The notes under the pieces are model-generated. The model was not told where the DNA came from, ran no database searches, and worked only from the letters and a program-made list of their open reading frames with translations. Shown piece by piece: positions 21,003 to 29,874 of a DNA stretch of 57,166 bases (positions are counted from its first letter, which is position 1; each line of letters begins with the position of its first letter). Both the position numbers and the translations under genes were made by a program. Source of the DNA: an uncultured Pseudomonadales bacterium. Its GTDB lineage: Bacteria; Pseudomonadota; Gammaproteobacteria; Pseudomonadales; Azotimanducaceae. Location of the stretch: contig CAJJAX010000034.1 in NCBI GenBank assembly GCA_905182155.1, forward strand, positions 1 through 57,166, given 5' to 3'.

Positions 21003-22576
21003 GCGATTTCTCGGGTTGCTCTGAATTCGATATCGGGCCAACGCTCCTGCATGACGGTCAGATTGACTCGAGAGGGCGCCAAATAGGTGAGATGACCACC
21101 CCCATCCACGGCAAGATTGCCCTCAGCCTTTCTTTTGAACTCTTCTAACTGCTTCAAATCTTTACAGACAATCCAGCGCGCCGTGTTCACTCCCACCGAA
21201 TCATAACCGCACTCAACCTTGTACTCATCTTTTAGGCGATACGCCACAACGTCGAATTGAAGAATACCAACCGCGCCAAGAATCAAATCGTTGTTGGCGA
21301 GCGGCATGAAAACCTGGGTTGCGCCTTCCTCGGACAATTGGGTCAGGCCCTGACGCAACTGCTTACTTTTTAGGGGGTCCTTTAACCGAACCCGCCGAAA
21401 CAACTCGGGTGCAAAGTGCGGCACACCAATAAAGCGGTCTTTTCGGCCCCCACTGAAGGTATCACCGATTTGAATGGTGCCGTGATTGTGTAATCCAATG
21501 ATATCCCCAGCATACGCCTTACCAATGGCGGCGCGCTCACCTGCTAAGAAGGTGACCGCATCGGTGACCTTGACCTCTTTTCCTAACCGAACGTGATGCA
21601 TTCGCATGCCTTGCTCATAAGTGCCCGAGCACACCCGTAAAAAGGCAATTCGATCTCGATGCTTCGGATCCATATTCGCTTGGATTTTAAAAACGAACCC
21701 GGAAAACTCAGGATCATTGGGGTCAACCGTCGCGCCGGTCGTCGTTCTTGGCAGGGGCGACGGCGACATCGCGACAAACCCGTCGAGCATTTCCATCACG
21801 CCAAAATTACGCAGGGCGGTTCCAAAGTAAACCGGTGACAGTTTCCCAGCCAAATAAAGGGCCTGATCAAACTCATGTGAGGCCCCGCGAACCAATTCGA
21901 TCTCGGCCTCAAACGCTTCCCAGTCATCGCCTAAAAAGGCCCGCACTTCATCACTGTGCAAACCGATTATCTTTTCTGGCGATTCAAGTGGCGCTTTGAC
22001 CTCACCGCGGTAAGGATAAATGCAATCCTCATAGAGGTGGTAGACGCCCTTGAACCGTTGTCCCATCCCAATCGGCCAAGTGATTGGCGCACAGCCTATA
22101 TTGAGCACAGACTCCACCTCATCCAGCACGTCGATGGGATCCCGGGCTTCTCGATCAAGCTTATTGATAAAGGTCAGGATCGGTGTATCTCGAAGTCGGC
22201 AGACTTCCATCAGTTTCACGGTTCGATCCTCAACGCCTTTGGCGCCATCGATGACCATGAGGACCGAGTCCACCGCCGTCAAAGTACGATAAGTATCCTC
22301 GGAAAAGTCCTCATGCCCCGGGGTATCGAGGAGATTGACCACACAACCTCGATACGGGAACTGCATCACCGACGTGGTGACCGATATGCCACGTTCTTTT
22401 TCCATGGCCATCCAATCGGAGGTCGCATAACGATCTGATTTTTTAGACTTGACCGTGCCCGCCATCGCGATGGCTTTGCCCAAGAGCAATAGCTTTTCAG
22501 TAATGGTGGTCTTGCCAGCATCTGGATGAGAAATAATCGCGAAGGTACGGCGTCGATCGACTTCGGTTTTGGCCAT
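20999..22576 (-). CDS. prfC: Peptide chain release factor 3
   Basis: A translational GTPase that recycles RF1/RF2 from the ribosome after termination. The G motifs are clear: G1 SHPDAGKTT (residues ~17-25), G3 [12 protein letters not shown] and G4 [24 protein letters not shown] and [13 protein letters not shown] are RF3-specific. It is about 525 residues, as expected. The open frame extends 14 codons further, but ATG 22576 ([12 protein letters not shown]) follows AAAGGGGG and matches the family start. It lies downstream of rimI and holD on the same strand; these genes cluster in E. coli too. Confidence 0.95.
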   Translation of the reverse strand: MAKTEVDRRRTFAIISHPDAGKTTITEKLLLLGKAIAMAGTVKSKKSDRYATSDWMAMEKERGISVTTSVMQFPYRGCVVNLLDTPGHEDFSEDTYRTLTAVDSVLMVIDGAKGVEDRTVKLMEVCRLRDTPILTFINKLDREARDPIDVLDEVESVLNIGCAPITWPIGMGQRFKGVYHLYEDCIYPYRGEVKAPLESPEKIIGLHSDEVRAFLGDDWEAFEAEIELVRGASHEFDQALYLAGKLSPVYFGTALRNFGVMEMLDGFVAMSPSPLPRTTTGATVDPNDPEFSGFVFKIQANMDPKHRDRIAFLRVCSGTYEQGMRMHHVRLGKEVKVTDAVTFLAGERAAIGKAYAGDIIGLHNHGTIQIGDTFSGGRKDRFIGVPHFAPELFRRVRLKDPLKSKQLRQGLTQLSEEGATQVFMPLANNDLILGAVGILQFDVVAYRLKDEYKVECGYDSVGVNTARWIVCKDLKQLEEFKRKAEGNLAVDGGGHLTYLAPSRVNLTVMQERWPDIEFRATREIA

Positions 22577-22629
22577 GAGGCCCCCTTTAAATCTGGGGCG
22601 CAGTATAGCGCGGCTCACGCATAAGGTCG

Positions 22630-23115
22630 CTAAAACAGTTCCTTCGCCATGACAATCGCATCCTCGCGCCCTACATCAACCGGGTAATAATTTCGGCGAC
22701 GGCCAATTTCATTAAATCCGGTGGTGTCGTAGAGCGTGATGGCGGCGGTATTTGAGGCTCGAACCTCTAAAAAAACACTGTTTACTTTACGTCCAGCCGC
22801 TTGGGCCAGAAGGTGATTCAGCAACTTCCGGCCGAGGCCCGCGCCTTGCTGCTCGGGGTGGACACACAGATTGAGCACATGAGCGTCCCCCGCCCCAGAA
22901 CTTAAGATGCCATGCCCGACAGCGCGTTGGTCCACCAAAACAAGACAGCAATAGTCAGCACCATTTAAGCTCGTTCTAAAGTTACCCTGGGTCCAGGGAT
23001 GCGAATAGGCTGCACTCTCGTTGCTCAACACATACGGCAGGTCGATGTGTTTCATCGCCCGAAAGCTGACATCCTCAACCTGAATCACGACTTTCGCGCA
23101 CTCAATTGTTGCCAA
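22630..23115 (-). CDS. rimI: Ribosomal protein S18 alanine N-acetyltransferase
   Basis: A GNAT-fold acetyltransferase that acetylates the N-terminal alanine of ribosomal protein S18. The acetyl-CoA loop is visible as [17 protein letters not shown], followed by [20 protein letters not shown] and the RimI-type ending [22 protein letters not shown]. It is 161 residues including a slightly long N-terminus, so a later start is possible. It overlaps the end of holD by 31 bases and lies 53 bases upstream of prfC, which supports one transcript holD-rimI-prfC. Confidence 0.9.
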   Translation of the reverse strand: MATIECAKVVIQVEDVSFRAMKHIDLPYVLSNESAAYSHPWTQGNFRTSLNGADYCCLVLVDQRAVGHGILSSGAGDAHVLNLCVHPEQQGAGLGRKLLNHLLAQAAGRKVNSVFLEVRASNTAAITLYDTTGFNEIGRRRNYYPVDVGREDAIVMAKELF

Positions 23116-23693
23116 AGTCTGGCTTTACGTTCAACGGCCATCACTGGATCCAAAAGGTCCGGCACTTGAATGACGCTAAAGCCGCGAGGCGCCCGCGCAA
23201 CACTCGCCTGTTCGATCAGCGTGATCAATTCAGGGCATTGGCCTGAGAGCAACAACAAGGTCGCGGGCAAATCAGCGACCCAAGCCAACACTTTGTCGGA
23301 ATCGATCACTTGCTCATTACAGGTTGAGAACAGTTGCGACTGCACCAAAGGCTTTGTGGCCAGCCCATTGACCGCAAGCCCAAGGTCATCAGAAAGTTGA
23401 TTTAGGGCCAAGGCGATGGGCGGGTCTTGCGCTTGCCTGACAAGCTGTAAGGTCGCCAAGGTTCGGTAATTTCGAATCGCGATCTGCCAATCGAGCTCGG
23501 TCTCGGATTGGACTATTTCTTTCGACAACTGACCGGTAATCGGCTCCGGACTGGGCGACTCAACCTCAGATTGAACAGCAGGCGCGGGCCCCACTCGGCG
23601 AAGGCGCCAGCGGTCAATCCCGATTTCCGTTAACACCTGACCGCCTCGAATCACTGAAGTTGTTGTCCTTTTGTTACGTTTTTGGCATCTCAA
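23085..23693 (-). CDS. holD: DNA polymerase III psi subunit (HolD-like)
   Basis: A 202-residue protein placed just before rimI, as holD is in E. coli. Two short stretches resemble HolD: LTEIGIDRWRLRRVGPA near residues 21-37 (E. coli has LQQLGITQWSLRRPGAL) and the ending [11 protein letters not shown] (E. coli RAALWQQI). The psi subunit links chi and single-strand binding protein to the clamp loader. The middle is poorly conserved and the protein is longer than E. coli HolD (137 residues), so the identity rests on these ends plus synteny. The first 16 or so residues may not be translated. Confidence 0.65.
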   Translation of the reverse strand: MRCQKRNKRTTTSVIRGGQVLTEIGIDRWRLRRVGPAPAVQSEVESPSPEPITGQLSKEIVQSETELDWQIAIRNYRTLATLQLVRQAQDPPIALALNQLSDDLGLAVNGLATKPLVQSQLFSTCNEQVIDSDKVLAWVADLPATLLLLSGQCPELITLIEQASVARAPRGFSVIQVPDLLDPVMAVERKARLWQQLSARKS

Positions 23694-23730
23694 CCATTCG
23701 TTTGCCCTTCGCGCCGCACGTCAACCTGAA

Positions 23731-24906
23731 CTAAAAATACCACCGAAGACTCACGTAGAAAGATTCAGGATTGATGCCGTATTCAGACCCGGGCTGCCAA
23801 GCGAGATCCGTGGTCTCAACGACCGCATTCCCGAAAAAATGATAGTAACCAAAATCAAGGTAGGTATTTTCGCTCGTATTATAACTGGTTGCCAACGATA
23901 AAAATGCCGAGTCATCGCTCAAATTGATTAAGGCTTGTCCAGAAATACTGAGGAGCGGCGTAACCTGGGCCTGGATCCCTGTTGCAAGGTACTGCCGGCC
24001 CAACAAATACACGCCGCCCTTGTCGTATGCCACCGTCGCCTGCGCCGCTAGATAGCCCGCAGGATCCTTTGAACCCGGGCCATTATAGTGGTACTCGATC
24101 ATGACCAACGAAAACTCATTAAGCGCAAAATCCAAGCCGGCCGACGCCCGCACATAATCTGCATCACCCTGCGTCGCCGCAATTTCCGCCCAATAACCAC
24201 TGGCACCAAGCGCCCCTTCCACGCCCAGGCCCAAGAGAAACTGATCTGAGTAATCCACAACAGTGACTTGATAATCCCGACCTTGAAAATTCGTTCGCGC
24301 CTGCAAAAAGGCCGCTGAAGTCCGCGACTTTGCTGAACGCCCCATCACTATGCCAACATCAATCTCACTCAAATCACCCACAGATGCCTGATATCGAACC
24401 GCATCCACCCCCCGACGGTATTCCTGATCCAAAGTGCGAACATCAAAAGGCAGGAACACATCACTCGGACTGACGAATCGCGAATTCCCAAAGGCTATGG
24501 ACTGCCGGCCTAGGGTGAGATCGCCCTCATCGAGTCGAATTTGAACGTTGAAACGGTCGAGGTTCTGCAGCGTCAGGGCTTTCTCGGAACCATTGCCGAG
24601 TGTCGCCTTTAAATCATCGAACCGATAAGTCGGGCCTCGCCTTGCGGCCTCGCGCAGTGCGCTGATTGATTGCGTGCTCACAACCGGTGTGAATTGCAGA
24701 TGGGCCTCAAGATTAACCCTTCCCGCGAGATTTTGATCCCACATTAACCTTAACGGCATCTGAAGAGTAGATCGTTCAGGTATTTCGAGCCGCCCTAAAT
24801 CAATCTGCTCCTGGGTAATCAAAAACGTTTTGAGCGACCCCGAGAACTCAGCTGCCGCCGGACCTGAGAGCAGCGCCAGCAACCCCGCCCATCGCAGTAA
24901 TGCCAT
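23731..24906 (-). CDS. Outer-membrane beta-barrel protein of unknown function, end of an export operon
   Basis: A 391-residue protein with a signal peptide (residues 1-19, cleavage after AAA) and many alternating aromatic/polar strands. It ends in FYVSLRWYF, with a C-terminal Phe, the signal used by BAM for barrel insertion. I do not recognise a named family; it resembles porin-like barrels of the alginate-export or DUF1302 sort only in general shape. Its start codon overlaps the stop of the ABC ATPase gene (24906), so the two are translationally coupled. This ties an outer-membrane component to the upstream Lol-like transporter. Cargo or partner is unknown. Confidence 0.75.
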   Translation of the reverse strand: MALLRWAGLLALLSGPAAAEFSGSLKTFLITQEQIDLGRLEIPERSTLQMPLRLMWDQNLAGRVNLEAHLQFTPVVSTQSISALREAARRGPTYRFDDLKATLGNGSEKALTLQNLDRFNVQIRLDEGDLTLGRQSIAFGNSRFVSPSDVFLPFDVRTLDQEYRRGVDAVRYQASVGDLSEIDVGIVMGRSAKSRTSAAFLQARTNFQGRDYQVTVVDYSDQFLLGLGVEGALGASGYWAEIAATQGDADYVRASAGLDFALNEFSLVMIEYHYNGPGSKDPAGYLAAQATVAYDKGGVYLLGRQYLATGIQAQVTPLLSISGQALINLSDDSAFLSLATSYNTSENTYLDFGYYHFFGNAVVETTDLAWQPGSEYGINPESFYVSLRWYF

Positions 24907-25592
24907 CAGCGCGTCTCGTCTTGCTCTAGGATGCCATCTTTTATATGCACTAATCGCTGCGCGCGCTCCATAATCATCTGATCATGGGTTGAAAACAGAA
25001 ATGTTAAGCCGTGCGCCGCATTAAGGTCCCGCATTAGATCAAGCAATCCGGCACCGGTTTTTGAATCCAGGTTGGCGGTCGGCTCGTCAGCCAAGATAAT
25101 ATCGGGTTGTGACGCCATCGCTCGCGCAACGGCCACGCGCTGTTGCTGACCGCCGGAAAGCTCTGAGGGCCGGCGGTGACCCAACCCGCTCAATCCGACT
25201 AACTCGAGCATTTCCAAAACTCGGGCTTGCCGATTCAACGTTGGTACGCCTTGCAGCAACATGATGTATTCAATATTTTCATGGGCAGACAAAACAGGGA
25301 TTAAATTATACGCCTGAAAAATAAACCCAATATGATCTCGGCGAAAATCTGAAATCGCATTACCCGTCATCGTCGCAATGTCTTGCCCTTGCAGCAAGAC
25401 CCGACCCGCATCGGGCTGATCGAGCCCCCCGATCAAATTCAAAAGCGTTGACTTACCAGAACCAGAAGGGCCAATAATCGCCGTAAATTCGCCTTGTTCA
25501 ATGCTGAAACTAACGTCGTTGACCGCCGCCACCAGCGTCACACCGCTGCCATAGCAACGCTTTAAATTCTGAGCCTCGATCACGATCGACAT
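24906..25592 (-). CDS. LolD-like ABC transporter ATP-binding protein
   Basis: A 228-residue ABC ATPase of the LolD/MacB branch. It has Walker A GPSGSGKST (about 42-50), Q-loop FIFQAYNLIPVLSA, signature LSGGQQQRVAVARA, Walker B IILADEP and H-loop FSTHD. This branch pairs with FtsX-type permeases that pull lipoproteins or lipids from the inner membrane rather than transport small solutes across it. It starts 8 bases after the second permease stop and overlaps the barrel gene. The housekeeping LolCDE is not in this window, so this is probably a second, specialised system. Confidence 0.92.
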   Translation of the reverse strand: MSIVIEAQNLKRCYGSGVTLVAAVNDVSFSIEQGEFTAIIGPSGSGKSTLLNLIGGLDQPDAGRVLLQGQDIATMTGNAISDFRRDHIGFIFQAYNLIPVLSAHENIEYIMLLQGVPTLNRQARVLEMLELVGLSGLGHRRPSELSGGQQQRVAVARAMASQPDIILADEPTANLDSKTGAGLLDLMRDLNAAHGLTFLFSTHDQMIMERAQRLVHIKDGILEQDETR

Positions 25593-25600
25593 AGCATCTC

Positions 25601-26824
25601 CTATAGGGCTTTTTGTAATGACCGTGCTGGCGTAATCCGAGCAGCAAAGAGCGCTGGATAGATCGCGGCAACCAGGGTTAACAAAATAACGTAAACCGGA
25701 AATTGAACAAATTGATGCAGGGCTAACTCAGGGTAGAGTCTGCCCCCCAGGACGACGCCAGAAAATTCGATATTACCGCCCAGGGGTAGCCCGCTGCCCG
25801 CAAAGTAAGTCATCAGACAATAGGCGATCGGCAAGCCGATACTGCAACTGATCAAGGCCAGCCCGAAGGCCTCCAGCACAATCAGTCCCCCGATAAAGGC
25901 CGGCCGGGTACCAATCGCTTTGGCAATTGCAAGTTCATAAAGGCGCTCGTAGATCGACATAAAAATGGCGTTGATCACGCCGAGTGAGGCGAAAAGAAAG
26001 AGCACAGTACCAATAATTAATGTTGAGTAACTGGTCATTTCAAGCATTGCGCCGATGCCCGGCTGCAATGCCAACCAGCCCTTGAACTCGATATTTTCAC
26101 CCTCAATCTTGCTGGCAAGCGCAAGGTCTGAGCGATTGGCATCCTCAAAATCCTTAAACCGCAGCGCGATCTGATGCAAACCATCGCCTAGCTGAAACAA
26201 TGCCTGAGCGCCTTTAATGTGAATAAATACAAAAGATTCGTCTAATTCCTTTGGGCCAAATTGAACGATTCCTGAGACCCTAAAAAGGCCTTGGACCAAT
26301 TCATTGTTATCAACTGCGGACGCGGTCAGCACAACTCGATCACCAATGCCGATTTCAAGTTTTTCTGCCATGAGTCGACCCATCAACAGCGCTCTGGGCT
26401 TGTCAGAAAGGTATTCACCCTCAATGAGCGCTTGTCGAAGCCGACTCGTTGCGGCCTCTTTTTCGGGGTCAACCCCGTAAACCATCCCGCCCAAGGTGTT
26501 GTAGCTCGAGCCAATCACAGCCGGCACCACAACCCTTGGCGCGTAAGCTAACAGCGTTTCGTCCTGGTTTAACACGTTGAGAATTGATTGTGGTGATTCA
26601 AGATACAAGGTCGAATCAAAGCGATCCCGAAACCCCGCTTTATAGATCTGGGCCTCGCCTTCTAGGGTCTGCGTAATCCCACCGACCATGACGCCCAGCA
26701 TGCCTAAAATCAGACCATCCATGAGGATAATGACGACCAAGGAACTGGTCAGCAACAGACACGTCAGAAAGGTTCTTCGGCCATTCCGAAAGAGGTTACG
26801 CCAGGCCAGTTGAATGAGCAGCAT
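25601..26824 (-). CDS. FtsX-like permease (LolC/LolE type), second of two
   Basis: A membrane subunit of the transporter. The N-terminal segment after RNLFRNGRRTFLTC is hydrophobic (LLLTSSLVVIILMDGL). A large periplasmic domain follows (about residues 50-270), then three C-terminal helices beginning STLIIGTVLFLFASLG, with the FtsX motif YERLYELAIAKAIGTRPAFI. It ends in ARITPARSLQKAL. The open frame continues to 26953, but ATG 26824 (MLLIQLAWRNLFRNG) matches the start of the neighbouring permease and follows directly after its stop, so the longer form is unlikely. About 407 residues. Confidence 0.88.
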   Translation of the reverse strand: MLLIQLAWRNLFRNGRRTFLTCLLLTSSLVVIILMDGLILGMLGVMVGGITQTLEGEAQIYKAGFRDRFDSTLYLESPQSILNVLNQDETLLAYAPRVVVPAVIGSSYNTLGGMVYGVDPEKEAATSRLRQALIEGEYLSDKPRALLMGRLMAEKLEIGIGDRVVLTASAVDNNELVQGLFRVSGIVQFGPKELDESFVFIHIKGAQALFQLGDGLHQIALRFKDFEDANRSDLALASKIEGENIEFKGWLALQPGIGAMLEMTSYSTLIIGTVLFLFASLGVINAIFMSIYERLYELAIAKAIGTRPAFIGGLIVLEAFGLALISCSIGLPIAYCLMTYFAGSGLPLGGNIEFSGVVLGGRLYPELALHQFVQFPVYVILLTLVAAIYPALFAARITPARSLQKAL

Positions 26825-26825
26825 C

Positions 26826-28071
26826 TCAGTGCTCTCCCATCGCGTCTTTCGGATTAATCCGCGCTGCGCGCAGTCCCGGGAAAATACTGACCAGAAAAGC
26901 GGTGCCCAGCACCACCGACCAAGGCATGAGAAAAACGTACAACGAGGTTTCACCTTTCAAATGTTCAAAGGCAACCCCGCCCATATCAATCGCCTCCGGC
27001 AAGCGCCACCCGACTTCTGTAAACCACACGATCAAGGGTAGCACCAGTACAAACCCGATAAGACAACTGATAAATGCTAGGGAGAAGGTCTCTAGCGCAA
27101 TCAGCAAGACCAAACGATTAGGCCGCATCCCGATCGCACGCAAAACCCCAAATTCCCGGGTTCGCTCAAACACAGACATTAATACGGTATTGAGCACTCC
27201 GATAAACACTAAAAATATAATCAGCACCATCATGTACTGATTCGACAGCCGATCAGTCTGCATGGTTTCATAAAAAGTCGCCTCGACCACCTGCCAAGGC
27301 GCAACCTCCAAATTAGAGAGCAAGGCTTGAAGCGCATCCGCTAACGCCTCGTTATCAACGCCATCGTCAACCAATAAGGCATACTGATGCGCGCCTTGGG
27401 TTAGGGCGAGATAAATTCGAGCGGCCTCGATGGGTAAATAAACGCTCATGCGGTCAAGCGAGGCCTCGCTGCCGACCAGCCCACTAACTTTGAAAATATC
27501 GTTGGCAATCGAGCCATCGGCCGCTTGCCCCACCAGACACCAACTCATCTCCGATTTGTAAATCCACGGGTGGCACGCGCCACACGGCATAGCCGATCTT
27601 CGCCTCGAAGCTAACCGTCGGAATCATTGTCCGGTATCTTGCACTCGAAATAAGCGCCCGTCGTGACTTTCTCGCGCAGACGCCCGATCCGTCGGCGCAT
27701 GCCGCCACGTTCATCGCCAATAATTTGAGGCAGGCCATGCCGACTTTTCTGTTGCGTAAGCCAGCCCGGCTGAAAATAATCGCGGCGCATAACTGTTCAC
27801 ACCAACCTGCTGGCTCAAGAATGTCTCAAGCTGTTCCGTATTTTTTAATGACTCGATGCGCCTTTGGGGTCGCCCGATAATCCATTTGATGGATTTGAAT
27901 ATGACCCACACGGTCCCGAGTAAAAATGTCGACGAGATTACCCCAACTACCCTCGAGCAAAGACATCGAGAACACAAAGAGCATGTAGCCGCCGCCCATG
28001 GACAACCCGGTGAGCAAGCTGCGGCGGCGCTGCCGAAATAAATTACGAAATGCCATCTTGAGCAGCATCAT
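26826..28071 (-). CDS. FtsX-like permease, first of two (at least three frameshifts)
   Basis: Starts MMLLKMAFRNLFRQRRRSLL with a hydrophobic first helix, as in LolC/LolE permeases. It ends in an intact FtsX domain (VLIIFLVFIGVLNTVLMSVF, ERTREFGVLRAIGMRPNRL, ARINPKDAMGEH). Between about 27480 and 27850 the coding sense jumps through at least three frames. Pieces such as LETFLSQQVGVNSYAPRLFS, then VDLQIGDELV, then GQAADGSIANDIFKVSGLVG lie in consecutive different frames and are in the expected order. No large segment seems lost. Either reads are poor here or the permease is genuinely broken, which would disable the system. It begins at the stop of the LolA-like gene and sits 1 base before the second permease. 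Confidence 0.8.
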
Positions 28072-29003
28072 TAAAAACGGCGCTTCAGGGTGCGAAGGGT
28101 AAAGGTATCCTCAGTGATCGAAGGATCATTAATCGTTAGGTCCTCATAAACAATCACCGTTTGAAACCCCTGCTTATTGAGCGGCGTCATCACCAGCTTT
28201 GAGGGCAAAAAAAGATTGCCGAAGGCTTTGGGCTCCGAAAAATTCAGCTTTCTAACCGCCACGCCCTGTTCATCAAAAAAGGTTTGCGCCAGGGGAATCA
28301 AGGGAGACTTCAAAACAGTGTAAACAATACGGCCCCACACGGTGACGGTCTCCTCTTTCGGGACCAGCGTCACTTCATAGGTTGTATCCAGGCTTTCAAG
28401 ACTTAACGTATAAGCCTCGCTGAGCGTTGTTTGCTTAACCAAATCATCATTGGTGAAATCGCTGCCCATCCAGGCGCTCATCATCATCGACGGCGGTACT
28501 TTGATCACTCGATTAATCTTCGGGAGGTAATTCCACATCTCATTTTCCCGCTTAAGGGTTGCGACCCCTCGGTCCTTTTTGGGCGCCAATATTCGAAAGT
28601 ATGAAAAGGCTTGGCCTTGGCTGGCACCGGCCAACGTGAGCTGGCGGTCATAATCTGGCGTAACAATGGACATTGAAATTGTAAACGCACTGGACTCTTG
28701 CCGATAGAGCGCTTCCATTTCATCAATGAGCCCCTCCGCGCTTTGTATCTCGGCGTCGGGAGCACTTGCCTCGGCGGCGTCTTGACCCTTGACCCCCTGA
28801 GGGTAATCCGCCGCAAACGTGTTCGTTGCGCCAAGGCAACACAACAACAGGCAGTGAATCAACCTCAAAAAGCCTCCCCATCCACGTCGCCGCAACGCAT
28901 TGTCATATTCCAAGCAGGGTGTCTTGCGCTTCTGGCACCCACTGAGGCGTCGCTCGAGGACCATTGCAGCCTCTGCTCTTTTTGAACATTTAAGATTCTT
29001 CAC
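28071..29003 (-). CDS. LolA-like outer membrane lipoprotein-sorting protein
   Basis: A periplasmic carrier of the LolA/LolB-like fold (COG2834 type). After a basic and hydrophobic leader (LIHCLLLCCLGATNTFA, probable signal peptide) come features of this group: FSYFRILAPKKDRGVATLKR, WNYLPKINRVIKVPPSMM, AWMGSDFTNDDLV, and a FDEQGVAVRKLNFSE strand. Such proteins are found beside FtsX/LolD pairs and may ferry a lipid or lipoprotein across the periplasm. The start is uncertain: the frame opens at 29003, overlapping TetR by 14 bases, but translation may begin nearer the signal peptide. Its stop touches the permease start (28071), so the operon is tightly packed. Confidence 0.85.
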   Translation of the reverse strand: MKNLKCSKRAEAAMVLERRLSGCQKRKTPCLEYDNALRRRGWGGFLRLIHCLLLCCLGATNTFAADYPQGVKGQDAAEASAPDAEIQSAEGLIDEMEALYRQESSAFTISMSIVTPDYDRQLTLAGASQGQAFSYFRILAPKKDRGVATLKRENEMWNYLPKINRVIKVPPSMMMSAWMGSDFTNDDLVKQTTLSEAYTLSLESLDTTYEVTLVPKEETVTVWGRIVYTVLKSPLIPLAQTFFDEQGVAVRKLNFSEPKAFGNLFLPSKLVMTPLNKQGFQTVIVYEDLTINDPSITEDTFTLRTLKRRF

Positions 29004-29736
29004 AGCGAGACTCCTTTGAGAGATTCAAGGGTTGGCCAGCATTAGGGTCGCTTTGTCGACCTTGATCGGCGCCAGCGCAAAAATCGTCAGGTTGCAGGAG
29101 CCCCCCCAACAAAAAGTCCACCATGGCCGGCCGCTCCTCGCACCCTGTCTGCCTGAGCGAATCAGGCAACAACATATAGCCGGCCAACAAGTCGTAAACG
29201 ATGTTCGTTACCTGACGCCGCCGCGCTGGGGAAACCTTGGGGGATAACACGGCTCCAACTAAACCCTCTAGCAACAGAATTTCAGTTTGAAGGTAATCTC
29301 GCACCACGCCTTTACCCGTATCGACCTCCTGCAACGCAAGTTGCAGATCACCATCCTTTGCGCGCAATTTGGCTAAGAGCGGCGAGCTATCGTTCTGCTG
29401 AACGCCCAAATAAAGGAACTGTCGCAGCCGTTCCAGGGGCGCGACCTGACTCGCCAAGACTGCCAGCAATTGTTCGAAATACGCTTCTGACTCAAAGGCC
29501 AATACCTGAACCAACAGCTCGGCTTTACTGTTGAAATACAGATAAATCGAACCTTTGCTCACTCCAGAGGCGGTCGCAATCTCTTGAATACTCGCCTTGC
29601 GATATCCACTTTTTAAAAACTGCTGATTGGCAACGCTTAAAATTCTGCGCCGCTTTTGGCGCTGCTTCACGCTCTCATCCGGCCACAGCAATTGCTTAAT
29701 GCCGGTCAAAACGTCGGTTAGAGGTTGATCTACCAT
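28990..29736 (-). CDS. TetR family transcriptional regulator of the export operon
   Basis: A 248-residue protein. The TetR DNA-binding domain is at residues ~29-75: ILSVANQQFLKSGYRKASIQ, EIATASGVSKGSIYLYFNSK. The C-terminal ligand domain is unassigned. It is the first gene of the six-gene minus-strand operon. A palindrome lies 4-27 bases before its start codon, suggesting autorepression. The effector may be the exported lipid or a stress signal, but nothing in the sequence shows it. The divergent AhpD-like gene begins about 140 bases away and could share control. Confidence 0.9.
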   Translation of the reverse strand: MVDQPLTDVLTGIKQLLWPDESVKQRQKRRRILSVANQQFLKSGYRKASIQEIATASGVSKGSIYLYFNSKAELLVQVLAFESEAYFEQLLAVLASQVAPLERLRQFLYLGVQQNDSSPLLAKLRAKDGDLQLALQEVDTGKGVVRDYLQTEILLLEGLVGAVLSPKVSPARRRQVTNIVYDLLAGYMLLPDSLRQTGCEERPAMVDFLLGGLLQPDDFCAGADQGRQSDPNAGQPLNLSKESRCEES

Positions 29737-29739
29737 AAC

Positions 29740-29763
29740 TGACCAATTTACCGATTTCGGTCA
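29740..29763. promoter_or_regulatory. Probable TetR operator
   Basis: A 12-base inverted repeat ACCGATTTCGGT (29750-29761; ACCGA/TCGGT arms with 2-base centre) sits inside a wider TGACC...GGTCA pair (29740-29744 and 29759-29763). It lies between the TetR start codon and the divergent AhpD-like gene. Its size, symmetry and position are typical of a TetR operator. The link is inference. Confidence 0.5.
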
Positions 29764-29829
29764 TTAAGTCAATAAGCCCTACTGACGCCTACCGACCCGC
29801 ACAGCCCAGTTGCACGCGCTCGCGCCGTC

Positions 29830-29862
29830 GCTTAAGGTCAAAAGCGTTGCTTAAGGTCAAAA
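29830..29862. repeat. Direct repeat before the AhpD-like gene
   Basis: GCTTAAGGTCAAAA occurs at 29830-29843 and again at 29849-29862, a spacing of 19 bases, just upstream of the ribosome-binding site (GAGG 29866-29869). It could be a pair of activator half-sites or a small duplication in the leader. Confidence 0.6.
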
Positions 29863-29874
29863 AAAGAGGTGCCT

